A stretch of DNA of 64,000 bases from Synechococcus sp. UW179A (GCF_900473965.1 NZ_UCNJ01000032.1:124001-188000); one strand, 5' to 3'. Counted from the stretch's first letter, positions 1 to 7,805 are shown. Notes: generated by a model not told the origin, from the sequence alone. Program-made: numbers and translations.

Positions 1-917
1 AGGGTCCGTCCATAGGTCCCGGATATCCTGGATTGCGGCAGGTAATTGACCAGGGGATCCAGCAGATCCCAGCGGGTGTACAGGCTGCCATCCGGCAAGA
101 TCAGTGGCTCCTGTTCCAGCCGGGCCAGCGATGCCTGCAAGGGAACCTTCAGGTCCGGATTTAATTGCAGGAAGAAACGGATTGCGTCATCGGGCGCTGT
201 GGCGGAAAGACGCAGACCGGAGAGATCGCTCCAGGGATCGACACTCCCATCAAGGACCAGAGCACGCACTCGCCCAGGGAACAATGCCGCATAGGTGGAG
301 CCAATCACCGTTCCGTAGGAGACACCCCAGAAGGTGAGCCGGTCATCACCAACCGACTGGCGCAGGGCGTCCAGATCATGAGCAGCCTCCACAGTGCCCA
401 TCTCAGGAATCAGGGCACGATGTCGCGCAATGCAGTCGCGGTTGCGCTCGGTGAGCTCTAGCTGACGCTGCGACAGCACCCGTTGCCAGTCCACGGGTCC
501 AGTCGCTGGTCGGCGGGGCATGGGCACTTGACAATCCGACAGTGCAGGCCGGGACTGGCCAAGCCCCCGGGGGTCCCAGGTGACGAAATCAAACGCGCGC
601 CGGATCTCATCAGGCAGGAGCATTCCTTTGTAAGCACTGCCGTGTCCTGGCTGACCGGGACCGCCTGGGTTGAAAAACACAGTCCCAATCCGTTCCTTGG
701 CCGTGCCTGTTGCCGAAAGACGAAAGACCGCCAGCTCCACCTTGGGGCCATCCGGCTCTCGTCGGCGCAGTGGACGGATCAGGGTGGCGCACTCATAGCC
801 GAAGGAGGCCAACTGTTCGTCCTGGCATGCCTGCCACTGCAGAGATGGAAGAGATTGCTCGGTCTGCCCCCACACAGCGAGTGGACTGAGCAGAGCCAGG
901 CCGGGCAGCAAGACCAT
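1..917 (-). CDS. TAP-like secreted alpha/beta hydrolase (partial, left edge)
   Basis: Probable exported serine hydrolase of the tripeptidyl-aminopeptidase-like alpha/beta group, whose members remove N-terminal peptides or cleave esters outside the cytoplasm. The start has a signal-like stretch (MVLLPGLALLSPLAVWG). The oxyanion-loop motif NPGGPG is near residue 83, WDPRGLGQSRP near 118, and the nucleophile elbow GVSYGT near 197 (bases 311-328). The frame is open to the left edge, so the catalytic Asp and His lie outside the window. Start chosen at ATG 917; an in-frame TTG at 962 would lengthen the signal peptide. Large ORFs on the plus strand here are shadows. Confidence 0.85.
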   Translation of the reverse strand, partial: MVLLPGLALLSPLAVWGQTEQSLPSLQWQACQDEQLASFGYECATLIRPLRRREPDGPKVELAVFRLSATGTAKERIGTVFFNPGGPGQPGHGSAYKGMLLPDEIRRAFDFVTWDPRGLGQSRPALSDCQVPMPRRPATGPVDWQRVLSQRQLELTERNRDCIARHRALIPEMGTVEAAHDLDALRQSVGDDRLTFWGVSYGTVIGSTYAALFPGRVRALVLDGSVDPWSDLSGLRLSATAPDDAIRFFLQLNPDLKVPLQASLARLEQEPLILPDGSLYTRWDLLDPLVNYLPQSRISGTYGRT

Positions 918-1399
918 CGCCTTGCAAATCCAGGACAAACGTCCCCAAGCAGATGGTTTCAAGGCATGCGATCTTCAAGAACCACTCATCCAATCCCTGA
1001 TGCACCCGGAGAAGCAACCCCTGATGATGAACTGCACAATCTTCCGCTGAGCAGGGTTGGCTGACCAGACCACATCGTCGAGTGACTGCGGTGACGATCG
1101 AATGAATCAACCGACAAACAGCAAACCATTACAGCTGCAGTGCACAACAACATGGCAATGGTTTTTTTTCGGAGAAACGCTTCAAACAAACGTCAATAGC
1201 CAGCTGAATGCCGATGATTCATCATCGAAAATTGATTGCTCTTTTGGTAAAAGAGATGACTTCATGAGCGCTTGCAAGACCAATTCAATCCAACACCCAA
1301 TCGCTCCATGTTCCTGAAACCAAACCTGAGCAGATGGGCAATCCCACCTTTCAACTGCCAGAAAGCAGCCGTTGACCGACAAAGCCCAGAAGGAGTCAC
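918..1399. other. Intergenic, no gene seen
   Basis: About 480 bases between the hydrolase start and the first Nif11 remnant. No frame reads like a protein. The last part carries an SD-like AGGAG at 1391-1395 in front of the broken precursor. Confidence 0.5.
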
Positions 1400-1657
1400 A
1401 TGATGTCGCAGACACAACTCAAGACCCTCGTCAGCAGAGTCCTAGACAATCCAGATCTTCAGTAACGGATCAAAGCGGCCAAGTCAGCTGAGGATGACAT
1501 CGCGATCGCAAAAGAGTACGGCTGCGAACTCGCATCATTGCAGCTCAGAAAACTCAATGAGTCAGAACTGGAAAATGTGGCTGGCGACGATGTCACTCAG
1601 TGCGATATGTATTGGCAGAAGCCAACGACGGCGAGGGCTTTGTGGAAGGTTTGTTGA
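1400..1657 (+). pseudogene. Nif11-leader peptide precursor with in-frame stop
   Basis: Reads as a complete Nif11-type RiPP precursor except for TAA at 1463-1465 (codon 22). The N-terminus MMSQTQLKTLVSRVLDNPDLQ matches the usual leader start. Beyond the stop the same frame continues RIKAAKSAEDDIAIAKEYG, then ESELENVAGD at the cleavage region and a tail with two Cys. The stop sits where neighbours have Glu (LQEQLKAA), so a single G-to-T change of GAA would create it. The SD AGGAG is still present at 1391. No GG remains: the site reads AGD. Confidence 0.8.
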
Positions 1658-1709
1658 TCTGACTTCAGCTGCACTTCCAGCCTAAACACTCAAAGCACTT
1701 GCATTAGCT

Positions 1710-1783
1710 GGGGCTTTTTATTGCTTCAATAGCCCGACTAATCCCATAAATCAGCCTCCAATATCTGGCACGATTGGGTGCAG
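1710..1783 (+). repeat. Tail repeat D, copy 1
   Basis: GGGGCTTTTTATTGCTTCAA followed by TAGCC, ACTAATCCCATAAAT and TGGCACGATTG. The same block recurs after the precursors at 2143 and 2657, and its first part after 5515. The GGGGCTTTTT end is the 3' half of a rho-independent terminator that is still complete downstream of 5515. Confidence 0.7.
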
Positions 1784-1854
1784 CAAGTAATAGCCAAAGA
1801 CACTGCAGCAGACCATTGCTGTAGTGGTTACACTAACCCATTTTTTCTCAAGCA

Positions 1855-2079
1855 ATGGCTGCGATTGATGATCTGATGGCTGCTCTTATTAGCCATGTTG
1901 AATTACAGCAGGCTATGACAAACGCCACATCTCTAGAAGATGCTGTTGAGGTTGCTGTTGATGCGGGATACAAAGTAACTTCACAGGAGTTGCTAGAAGC
2001 CTACACATCAAAAACGGTTGAACTATCTGAAGAAGAATTATTATCAGTCGCTGGAGGGAAAGGACGCACTGTAGGCTGA
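1855..2079 (+). CDS. Nif11-type precursor-like protein with 6-residue tail
   Basis: 74 residues. The N-terminus (MAAIDDLMAALISH) is diverged from the usual MSEEQLKAF, but the middle (LEDAVEVAVDAGYKVTSQEL) and the end (ELSEEELLSVAGG) are typical of the Nif11/N11P leader. The tail after GG is only KGRTVG, with one Thr and no Cys, so lanthionine formation cannot occur in it. A degenerate TTGCTGTAGT lies upstream near 1822. It may be a decayed precursor or a leader-only protein. Confidence 0.75.
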   Translation: MAAIDDLMAALISHVELQQAMTNATSLEDAVEVAVDAGYKVTSQELLEAYTSKTVELSEEELLSVAGGKGRTVG

Positions 2080-2142
2080 TCGGCGGATACAAATGGCAGG
2101 ACCGTTGGTTGCTAAAATCAGGCTGTTGCAAGACTTACTCTG

Positions 2143-2397
2143 ATGTCAGAAGAGCAACTCAAAGCCTTTCTAGAAAAAGCCAAAGGCGACAGCAACCTTC
2201 AGGAGAAGCTAGAGGTAGCTGCTGATGCAGATGCAGTTCTTTCAATTGCAACAGAAGCAGGATTTAGCATTTCTGCTGATGATTTGAAGAACGCTCAATC
2301 AGAGATTTCAGATGATGAGCTGGAAAGCGCTGCTGGTGGTGGGCATTCTGGCAGCCCGTGCCACTCTGTATACACCCAATGTCCCGATGGATGCTAG
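2143..2397 (+). CDS. Prochlorosin-type lanthipeptide precursor (Nif11 leader)
   Basis: 84 residues. Leader MSEEQLKAFLEKAKGDSNLQ, then EISDDELESAAGG, the double-glycine cleavage site for a peptidase-containing ABC exporter. The core begins GHSGSPCHSVYTQCPDGC: three Cys with several Ser and Thr, the composition a class II synthetase (LanM/ProcM) turns into thioether rings. No synthetase or exporter is in the window, as expected if it is modified in trans by a distant enzyme. Followed by tail repeat D. Confidence 0.9.
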   Translation: MSEEQLKAFLEKAKGDSNLQEKLEVAADADAVLSIATEAGFSISADDLKNAQSEISDDELESAAGGGHSGSPCHSVYTQCPDGC

Positions 2398-2476
2398 GGC
2401 TTTGGTTGCTTCAATAGCCTGACTATTCCCATAATTCTGCCTCCGATACCTGGCACGATTGAGCACTGTTGAGCAG
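2397..2476 (+). repeat. Tail repeat D, copy 2
   Basis: GGCTTTGGTTGCTTCAATAG, then ACTATTCCCATAA and CTGGCACGATTGAGCA, aligning with the blocks at 1710 and 3014. It follows a precursor gene directly, suggesting that gene and tail were copied together. Confidence 0.7.
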
Positions 2477-2521
2477 AGATCAGGCTGGCGGATGCATTAC
2501 TTACCTACGTAGTTAAAAGGT

Positions 2522-2656
2522 TCTGGGACATTCACCAGAAGCTCACCAAAACCTCGTGGGGTATCCACCAAAACTATGCAGTGGTGTTCACCAGAAGGGC
2601 TGTGATCTTGAAGGAGTCGAGGGGGCAGCACGCCCATAAATTCACTCCTTAGAGGC
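2522..2656 (+). promoter_or_regulatory. Leader A, copy 1 (upstream of Nif11 2657)
   Basis: Contains CACCAGAAG, CACCAAAAC and CACCAGAAGG boxes, then CTGTGATCTTGAAGGAGTC. The end can fold into two nested helices: outer AAGGAGT with ACTCCTT (7 bp), inner GGGC with GCCC. The outer 3' strand ends 6 nt before the ATG. Other copies lie before 5273, 18593, 29918 and 32096. Confidence 0.7.
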
Positions 2657-2986
2657 ATGACACAAGAACAACTCACAGCTTTCATCGCTAACGCCAAAAG
2701 CAATACAAGCCTTCAGGAGCAGCTCAAAGCCGCAGCTGATGTTGATACGGTTATGGCGATTACCAAAGAAGCAGGATTCAGCATCTTCTGTGATGACCTC
2801 GCCAAAGCGCAATCTGAGATTTCAGACGAAGAACTGGAAGGCGTGGTTGGAGGAACTCACGTTCCGAACACTGGGATTGAGTGTCGTTCCACATGGTTCT
2901 GTATGAGCCTTAGAGTCAACACTACTGTTAACTGCTGTCCTGGAGGATCTACTAAAGGAAAGATAGTTTGGCCCTGTAACAAGTAG
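2657..2986 (+). CDS. Nif11-leader precursor with long five-Cys core
   Basis: 109 residues. Leader MTQEQLTAFIANAKSNTSLQ, SEISDEELEGVVGG, then a core of about 43 residues that is much longer than most prochlorosin cores. It has five Cys (IEC, WFC, NCC, WPC) spread among Ser and Thr and a PGGSTKGK stretch. A lanthipeptide with several rings is likely. The start is fixed by leader A, whose hairpin ends 6 nt upstream. Downstream is tail repeat D. Confidence 0.88.
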   Translation: MTQEQLTAFIANAKSNTSLQEQLKAAADVDTVMAITKEAGFSIFCDDLAKAQSEISDEELEGVVGGTHVPNTGIECRSTWFCMSLRVNTTVNCCPGGSTKGKIVWPCNK

Positions 2987-3013
2987 GCTACTCATCAAAA
3001 CTTCTCCCGCCGT

Positions 3014-3095
3014 AGGGGATTTTTATTTCTTCAATAGTCTAACTAATCCCATAAATAAATCTTCAATACCTGGCACAATTGAGCAGATTTGAGCA
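3014..3095 (+). repeat. Tail repeat D, copy 3
   Basis: GGGGATTTTTATTTCTTCAA, then ACTAATCCCATAAAT and CTGGCACAATTGAGCAG. Third copy of the block that follows precursors here. Confidence 0.7.
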
Positions 3096-3142
3096 TTAAT
3101 CAGGCAAATGAAAGCGTTTCCAAAAGGTGGAGTCAGGCCTCT

Positions 3143-3316
3143 GAGCCATTAACCAGAAGCTCACCAGAACCTTGCGAGTTCTGTACCAGAGCTGTAAAAT
3201 CTCAGCTACATTTAGGGAAGCTTCTGGCGAATAGCAGAATCAATCCACCACCTAGGCGGGCAACGCTTCCACCCACCTGACTTCTGCTGGGTTTCCCAGG
3301 ATTCGATAGCGACGCA
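3143..3316 (+). repeat. Decayed leader A plus dispersed repeat R
   Basis: 3143-3210 matches the first half of leader A (GAGCCATTAACCAGAAGCTC, ACCAGAACCTTG, ACCAGAGCTGT), but the hairpin half is gone and no gene follows. 3248-3316 is repeat R (AGGCGGGCAACGCTTCCAC, CACCTGACTTCTGCTGG, GTTTCCCAGG). Related copies of R occur near 12415, 19735 and 20405. Confidence 0.55.
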
Positions 3317-3324
3317 AACCCAAC

Positions 3325-3705
3325 TTAATTACAAACGAAAAATTGTGCATTGGGGGTTCGCTCTATATCGAGGTAATGCCCACTCTGCGTATAGGTTTTT
3401 CTAGCCGTATTAAACACAAAGAAGTTCATGAGATTATGCGAAGTCGCCGCAACATACGCAAAGATATATTCATTCTTTTGGCCAATAATGTTTACTTTCT
3501 GGTTGACATCAAAGCTTCTTCCGCTGGCAGGATTGAATGATGAAACGTGATAGACAGATGCTGTGGGCAACGACTTTACGCGCCAAACAGTCGTGAAGTT
3601 GCCATTAGATTCATTAACGCAGGTCCATTCCTGACTCCAAGAGGGAGAGGCAGAAATAATTAATGACATAGCACTCGCCAATGCAACCCAAAGTGACCTC
3701 ATCAT
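3325..3705 (-). CDS. Secreted hypothetical protein
   Basis: 126 residues with a clear Sec signal peptide (MMRSLWVALASAMSLIISAS, cleavage near SWSQ). The mature part has two Cys, one near its start (WTCVNE) and one at the end (FFVCN), which may form a disulfide. The rest is rich in aromatic residues and beta-like. Family not recognised. Confidence 0.75.
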   Translation of the reverse strand: MMRSLWVALASAMSLIISASPSWSQEWTCVNESNGNFTTVWRVKSLPTASVYHVSSFNPASGRSFDVNQKVNIIGQKNEYIFAYVAATSHNLMNFFVFNTARKTYTQSGHYLDIERTPNAQFFVCN

Positions 3706-4075
3706 CGTTAAACAGCTAAACGATTCAGATTATAAGAGCGATGAATACAGAAATTTCAAACATTGAGTCCTGAGTTTATAAAACCAAAAAATTTGTGAGA
3801 AAACTTCCGTTCACCTGACATCTGCTTACTCAGCCATGCCCCAATCACATCGAAACTGAGCATTCGCCTCACCACCTGTTGCCTACCACCCCGTAGCGAT
3901 CTCGTCTCCACCTCAACCCATTGCACGTGCTGTGTTGGTATGTCGTTCCTGAAGTTGCAGAACTTCCTCTCCTACTCGTTCAGTAAGCAACCGACATCGT
4001 TCTTCGGCGCGTGGTGATCAACAAGTGGGCGGTTCTTGTTTGGCATGAGGCCACGTTGGCGAAACCGCTTGGCGA
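3706..4075. other. Intergenic with a piece of repeat R
   Basis: No convincing gene. A fragment of repeat R (TTCACCTGACATCTGC) is near 3810. From 3996 the sequence matches 13109 onward and marks the beginning of repeat Q. Confidence 0.4.
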
Positions 4076-4261
4076 ATGCTGGCCAAACTGAATGCTTGTG
4101 ATTCAGCGCCCATGCCAAAGACAACCACGACTTGCGTTGAGATGACGTGTCTGCAGGAGTTGGCTGATCTGAAACGAATCGAGGTTCCCTGAGTAAAGAC
4201 GATCGCTGGCGGTGATCCTGAAGGCCCGGTGGTGATACTGCGTTTGCTGCTGGCTCAGATG
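4076..4261 (+). pseudogene. Broken paralogue of the 13186 protein (repeat Q1)
   Basis: Opens MLAKLNACDSAPMPKTTT, then CLQELADLKRIEVP, TGA at 4190-4192, then VKTIAGGDPEGPVVILRLLL. The copy at 13186 reads CLQGLADLERLEGPWVKL at the same place, so TGG has become TGA. Nucleotide similarity also extends upstream of the ATG into non-coding sequence, showing a duplicated DNA segment. Function unknown. Confidence 0.65.
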
Positions 4262-4582
4262 GTCTCGATGAGCAAGCGGCTACTGGGAGCAATGGTGCTC
4301 GATCGCGTGGATATTGAAGCCGATTCAGTGGAAAGACCAGCTGCTTCAGAGGCAGACGAGTCTGAGGCCAGAAACAGTTGCTGTCACTTACTTCTGGGGG
4401 TTCGCCTCTGCGCCGCGTTTGCATGTTTGTTTGCAGTTTCAGGGCATCAGCAAGACATCTGCAAGCACAGAGAACAACTGCTTTCCGAGCAGTGGGTCGT
4501 TGTCTGTCCAGGAATCGATCATCCCCTCCGTGCAGGAGCGAGCTGACAAGGATAGTGGCAAGTGATTCCTGACTGATGGCGA

Positions 4583-5002
4583 TTACCAATTTGAATGTTT
4601 GAAAAACTTCTTATGCAAATGGCAGAAAAGTTTTGCTTGGTAAGCCATAGTCTCCAGCGACCATTTCTCTACATGTTCAGCGGGCAGTTCTTGCATTAAA
4701 TTAAAACTTACGCGCTGATTTTTGCAGTCAATAAAAAATGCCGTTGGCACGACTAGACCATTGTCAGCCATGGCTTGAGTGGGTGTGGTGACTCCGACTC
4801 CAAACTCTGTTTTACTTCCTACGGCTCTTGCATAGCTAAACACGTATTTTTCAGGTTTATTGACATCAAAATAACCGTATTTTTCCATTGGCGTGCCTCC
4901 TACGTTGACTCCAAAAACTTTGCTATGTTGACCAAAAGCTGCAATTGCAAAAGATGTTGATAATAATAATTTTAAGAGTCTTCGGGGCATTTCAAATATC
5001 AA
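4583..5002 (-). CDS. Secreted hypothetical protein
   Basis: 139 residues. Signal-like N-terminus after MPRRLLKLLLSTSFAIAAFG (a start at this ATG, 4990, is as likely as 5002). The mature part has two Cys (FFIDCKNQ, KLFCHLH) and a conserved-looking YFDVNKPEKYVFSYARAVG. Not recognised. It lies between a decayed repeat and leader A. Confidence 0.7.
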   Translation of the reverse strand: MIFEMPRRLLKLLLSTSFAIAAFGQHSKVFGVNVGGTPMEKYGYFDVNKPEKYVFSYARAVGSKTEFGVGVTTPTQAMADNGLVVPTAFFIDCKNQRVSFNLMQELPAEHVEKWSLETMAYQAKLFCHLHKKFFKHSNW

Positions 5003-5090
5003 TGCTTTCTTTCTTCTAGCAGGTCTATTTCATTTGGCAGGATGGGATATGCCTGCATCGCACTACAGGAACGACTACTCCCCTGGAGCC

Positions 5091-5272
5091 TCGGCGTCAC
5101 CGACTTCCGCGTGAGCTAAGTCCAGTCAGGCAATGGGTTCTGAGCCATTCACCAGACGCGCACCAGAAACTAACGGGGTCTACACCAGAGCTGTGTAGTG
5201 GGCTCCACCAGAAGAGCTGTGATCTTGGAGGAGTCCAGGGGGTTACACCCCAACAATTCATTCCTTAGAACC
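5091..5272 (+). promoter_or_regulatory. Leader A, copy 2 (upstream of Nif11 5273)
   Basis: Starts CCCTGGAGCCTCGGCGTCAC, as at 16283 and 29685, then GAGCCATTCACCAGACGCGC and two further CACCAGA boxes. Hairpin: inner GGGGT/ACCCC, outer AGGAGT/ATTCCT (one G-T pair), ending 7 nt before ATG if the final unpaired T is counted. The leader can be read through in frame into the precursor, but leader homology places the start at 5273. Confidence 0.7.
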
Positions 5273-5515
5273 ATGACACAAGAACAACTCACAGCTTTCC
5301 TGGCCAACGCCAAAGGCAACACCAGCCTTCAAGAGCAGCTCAAAGCCGCAGCTGATGTCAATGCTGTTGCTGCAATTACTAAAGAAGCAGGATTTAACAT
5401 CCCTGTTCATGGCCTCAATAAGGCTCAATCAAAACTTTCAGAAAAAGATCTAGAAGGTGCGGCTGGTGGGCGATGGGAAACCGCACAATCAACGCAATGT
5501 GGCTTTGGATGCTAG
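5273..5515 (+). CDS. Prochlorosin-type lanthipeptide precursor (Nif11 leader)
   Basis: 80 residues. Leader MTQEQLTAFLANAKGNTSLQ almost identical to that of 2657, then KDLEGAAGG and core RWETAQSTQCGFGC: two Cys at the end with Thr and Ser upstream, suitable for two thioether rings. Part of the helix-2 region is altered (NIPVHGLNKAQSKLSEKD). A longer in-frame start at 5198 lies inside leader A and is unlikely. Confidence 0.9.
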   Translation: MTQEQLTAFLANAKGNTSLQEQLKAAADVNAVAAITKEAGFNIPVHGLNKAQSKLSEKDLEGAAGGRWETAQSTQCGFGC

Positions 5516-5548
5516 TAGGTAACATCACCAGCTCTCAACCAACCCATC

Positions 5549-5576
5549 AAAGCCCCTCCTAAGCAGGGGCTTTTTA
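5549..5576 (+). terminator. Rho-independent terminator
   Basis: AAAGCCCC, loop TCCTAAGCA, GGGGCTTTTT: an 8-bp stem and T run 33 nt after the precursor stop. It is the intact version of the terminator half found in tail repeat D. Confidence 0.85.
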
Positions 5577-5699
5577 TTGCTTCAATCACCGCCAATAGCG
5601 CAATTTCAAGAAAGATGTGGCATGAAACAGGAAATCATTTGGACAAACCTTAATTCCCTCGCTATCAATATATAACCAATAAAAGCCACAGGCAACAAT

Positions 5700-6428
5700 A
5701 TGGCTCACTACACTCACGAATTCATCAGAAGGTTGCGCTTACGCCATCGTGGATATATCGCACTGTTGGCAGCACAAGTTGTTTTTCTACTGTTACTTCC
5801 AGTAGCAGAACGCTATCCAGCTTTTCAATCTTTCCTGAACATAGCCCTTGCAGGGGTAATACTTGGGTTAGTCAGTCGCTACACACAAATCAAAAAACTG
5901 AATTCGGTCTTCTTTGGTCTAGGGATTTTTGCCATTACCCTTGAAGTGATCTGGCGTTTAAGCCTCGAATTAGTACCAAACCTAGGCCACTGGCTTACAC
6001 TCTTGCACGTACTTGCCTGGATTTTATTTTATTTTGCAAGCATTTTACGGCTAATAAAATCACTTATACGCGAACCATTCGTAACCGTTGCTGTCGTAAT
6101 GGCTGCTGTGGAAGGTTATCTCTTGATTGGAGTGGCTGGTGGCGTGCTATTAACCGCAACCCTTGAGATGCATCCCACCGCGTTTGATTTCAACATTCTC
6201 ACCAATGGTGATACAAACATCACCGTAGAAAACACATCGAATGCAGTGAGCCACTTTTCGCCGGTGTTAATGGCAGCAGCTTTTAACCTTTTGACCACGG
6301 TGGGATCTGGAGTTGTAAATTCCGGAGACACAATCTCTTCGGTAGTTGTCACAATCATTACCGTCAGTGGTCAATTGTATGTGGCGATACTGATTGCACT
6401 CATTCTTGGACGATCTCATTCTCGTTGA
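5700..6428 (+). CDS. Ion-channel-like membrane protein with altered filter
   Basis: 242 residues. Hydrophobic segments at about 18-36, 42-60, 68-86, 98-117 and 127-152, then a pore-helix-like stretch (186-198), a filter-like TTVGSGVV at 199-206 and a last helix at 213-236 (SGQLYVAILIALILG). This layout matches two-helix potassium channel domains (Ion_trans_2), where TTVGYGD is usual. Here Tyr-Gly-Asp is replaced by Ser-Gly-Val, so K+ selectivity is doubtful. Strong terminator upstream, so it is transcribed alone. Confidence 0.8.
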   Translation: MAHYTHEFIRRLRLRHRGYIALLAAQVVFLLLLPVAERYPAFQSFLNIALAGVILGLVSRYTQIKKLNSVFFGLGIFAITLEVIWRLSLELVPNLGHWLTLLHVLAWILFYFASILRLIKSLIREPFVTVAVVMAAVEGYLLIGVAGGVLLTATLEMHPTAFDFNILTNGDTNITVENTSNAVSHFSPVLMAAAFNLLTTVGSGVVNSGDTISSVVVTIITVSGQLYVAILIALILGRSHSR

Positions 6429-6550
6429 CAACTTCGTAGAATAGATAATCTATAAGCTCACTTTTTAGCCCCTAAAGGATGGTTGCACGGCGTCCACCTG
6501 CCAAAGGATGCCACTGAAATCCATCGCGCCAAGACTCTGCCAACTGGGCC

Positions 6551-6595
6551 GGGGGTCGACGGTTCGCATCGATCAGGGGGCGTCAGTTACAGCAG
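6551..6595 (+). other. tRNA T-arm-like relic, copy 1
   Basis: GGTCGACGGTTCGCATCGAT followed by CAGGGGGCGTCAGTTACAGC. It matches 16191-16236, which is closer to a real T-arm (GATGGTTCGAATCCAT). No complete cloverleaf can be drawn. Confidence 0.4.
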
Positions 6596-6613
6596 GTTTT
6601 GTCAACCATCTCT

Positions 6614-6635
6614 ACCCGCCACTCGGCGGGCTTTT
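6614..6635 (+). terminator. Rho-independent terminator
   Basis: CCCGCC, loop ACTC, GGCGGGCTTTT. Lies about 185 nt after the channel gene and just before a small ORF. Confidence 0.7.
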
Positions 6636-6683
6636 GATTGCCTAAGAAGAAAGCAGAACAGTTCAAACAATCTCATTTGAACC

Positions 6684-6833
6684 ATGAACCCCGAAACCCG
6701 CTTCGCGTTGTCCCTGCTGAACAAATTCGTCTCAGCACTCAGGACCAACGCTACAGACATCTTTAGAAGAAAGCACTCTCGTGGCACACAAGACCTTAGT
6801 TTTCCAGAAGTAGAAGAGCTGATGATGGATTGA
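6684..6833 (+). CDS. Small hypothetical protein (49 aa)
   Basis: MNPETRFALSLLNKFVSAL followed by a basic stretch (RRKHSRG) and an acidic end (FPEVEELMMD). Amphipathic, with no membrane segment. It has its own space after a terminator. Not recognised. Confidence 0.4.
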   Translation: MNPETRFALSLLNKFVSALRTNATDIFRRKHSRGTQDLSFPEVEELMMD

Positions 6834-7332
6834 ATAAACCCTGCCTAACCGTTTACAAATCGGACAGGCTGGTGGACAGTGCTCCTGACCCTGAAGCACC
6901 TCCTAGTCGAATTCAGAGCAAGCAATAAGAATCGAGGAAATATGAAGCATTGCGCGGAGGAAGCTACAAAGCGATCACGATTCCTATTGACACACCTAGA
7001 CAAAAGCAAAGAATCTCAATGGATCAGCACTTATATGCTCAAAGATTCACTGACATAAATTGCTAACAGCTGTTTCCGGGTTTTCCTCGTTCCGATTCAG
7101 ACAGAGGGAATTCCACCAGAAGGGAGCGCACGCTATCCAGCAATCAATATCTTTGAAAGCTACTTAAAGGATTGCTAGCGATGAATAACCAATAGGCGAC
7201 ACTATAAAATTAGTGCCAAGTACGACGTTTTAATTGCCCTAGAACAGCTTAAACGCGGCTCCCCCAGTGTCATCGATGATTGATCTATCCTAGTAATATG
7301 AAGCGCGTAAGTTGAGCTTTGCCCCGCAAACC

Positions 7333-7401
7333 TTATTTCTCACATCTGGCGATGCCAATGAACACCGCAATCCACGTAAAAGCAATCAACAAATAAAGCA
7401 T
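7333..7401 (-). CDS. Possible 22-aa membrane peptide
   Basis: MLYLLIAFTWIAVFIGIARC: a single hydrophobic helix followed by EK. One of several very short one-helix ORFs in this window. Too short to be sure of from sequence alone. Confidence 0.25.
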   Translation of the reverse strand: MLYLLIAFTWIAVFIGIARCEK

Positions 7402-7805
7402 GATTGCTTAGTGAGCCGAACTAAAAATGAGGAGAGTTGTCCAACTCTCAATGCCGTTAATTAAGCGACCCATTAAATCTAAAAATTGATTGTGCCAACC
7501 GTGAGTCGGATTACCGTCATTGCCGCTCTTAGCAGTTCAGGGAGGCGTCAGATCCCTCATGTCAGCTGAGGACCCATGACGGCAGCTGTTAGTGATCTGT
7601 TGTTGCTGTTGCGGTCCGATTTTCGGGATATGCACTGAGCCATGGCTGCCAAGCGAAGACCACAGCAAAACAAGGCACGAGAAGAAGCTGCAACCTAGAT
7701 CCTGGGAAAGAGTCGGAGGAGTCAACTCCGAGCTAACGACCTATTACACACGCCTGCTAAAAGCATACAGCTCGGCTGCTCAACCATCCCTGCCTGCCAC
7801 ATCGT

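Noticed and set aside
541-580. Apparent frameshift in the hydrolase near WDPRGLG
   Set aside because: Re-reading the run CCCCCGGGGG showed the frame is continuous; no shift is needed.
483-1064. 193-codon plus-strand ORF
   Set aside because: Shadow of the minus-strand TAP-like hydrolase, whose frame carries the family motifs.
1400-3200. CRISPR-like or integron-like array
   Set aside because: Repeats are few, long, unevenly spaced and tied to genes; no Cas, integrase or attC-like palindromes.
3972-4589. 205-codon minus-strand ORF
   Set aside because: Poor composition and antisense to the duplicated segment Q, whose plus-strand frame matches 13186.
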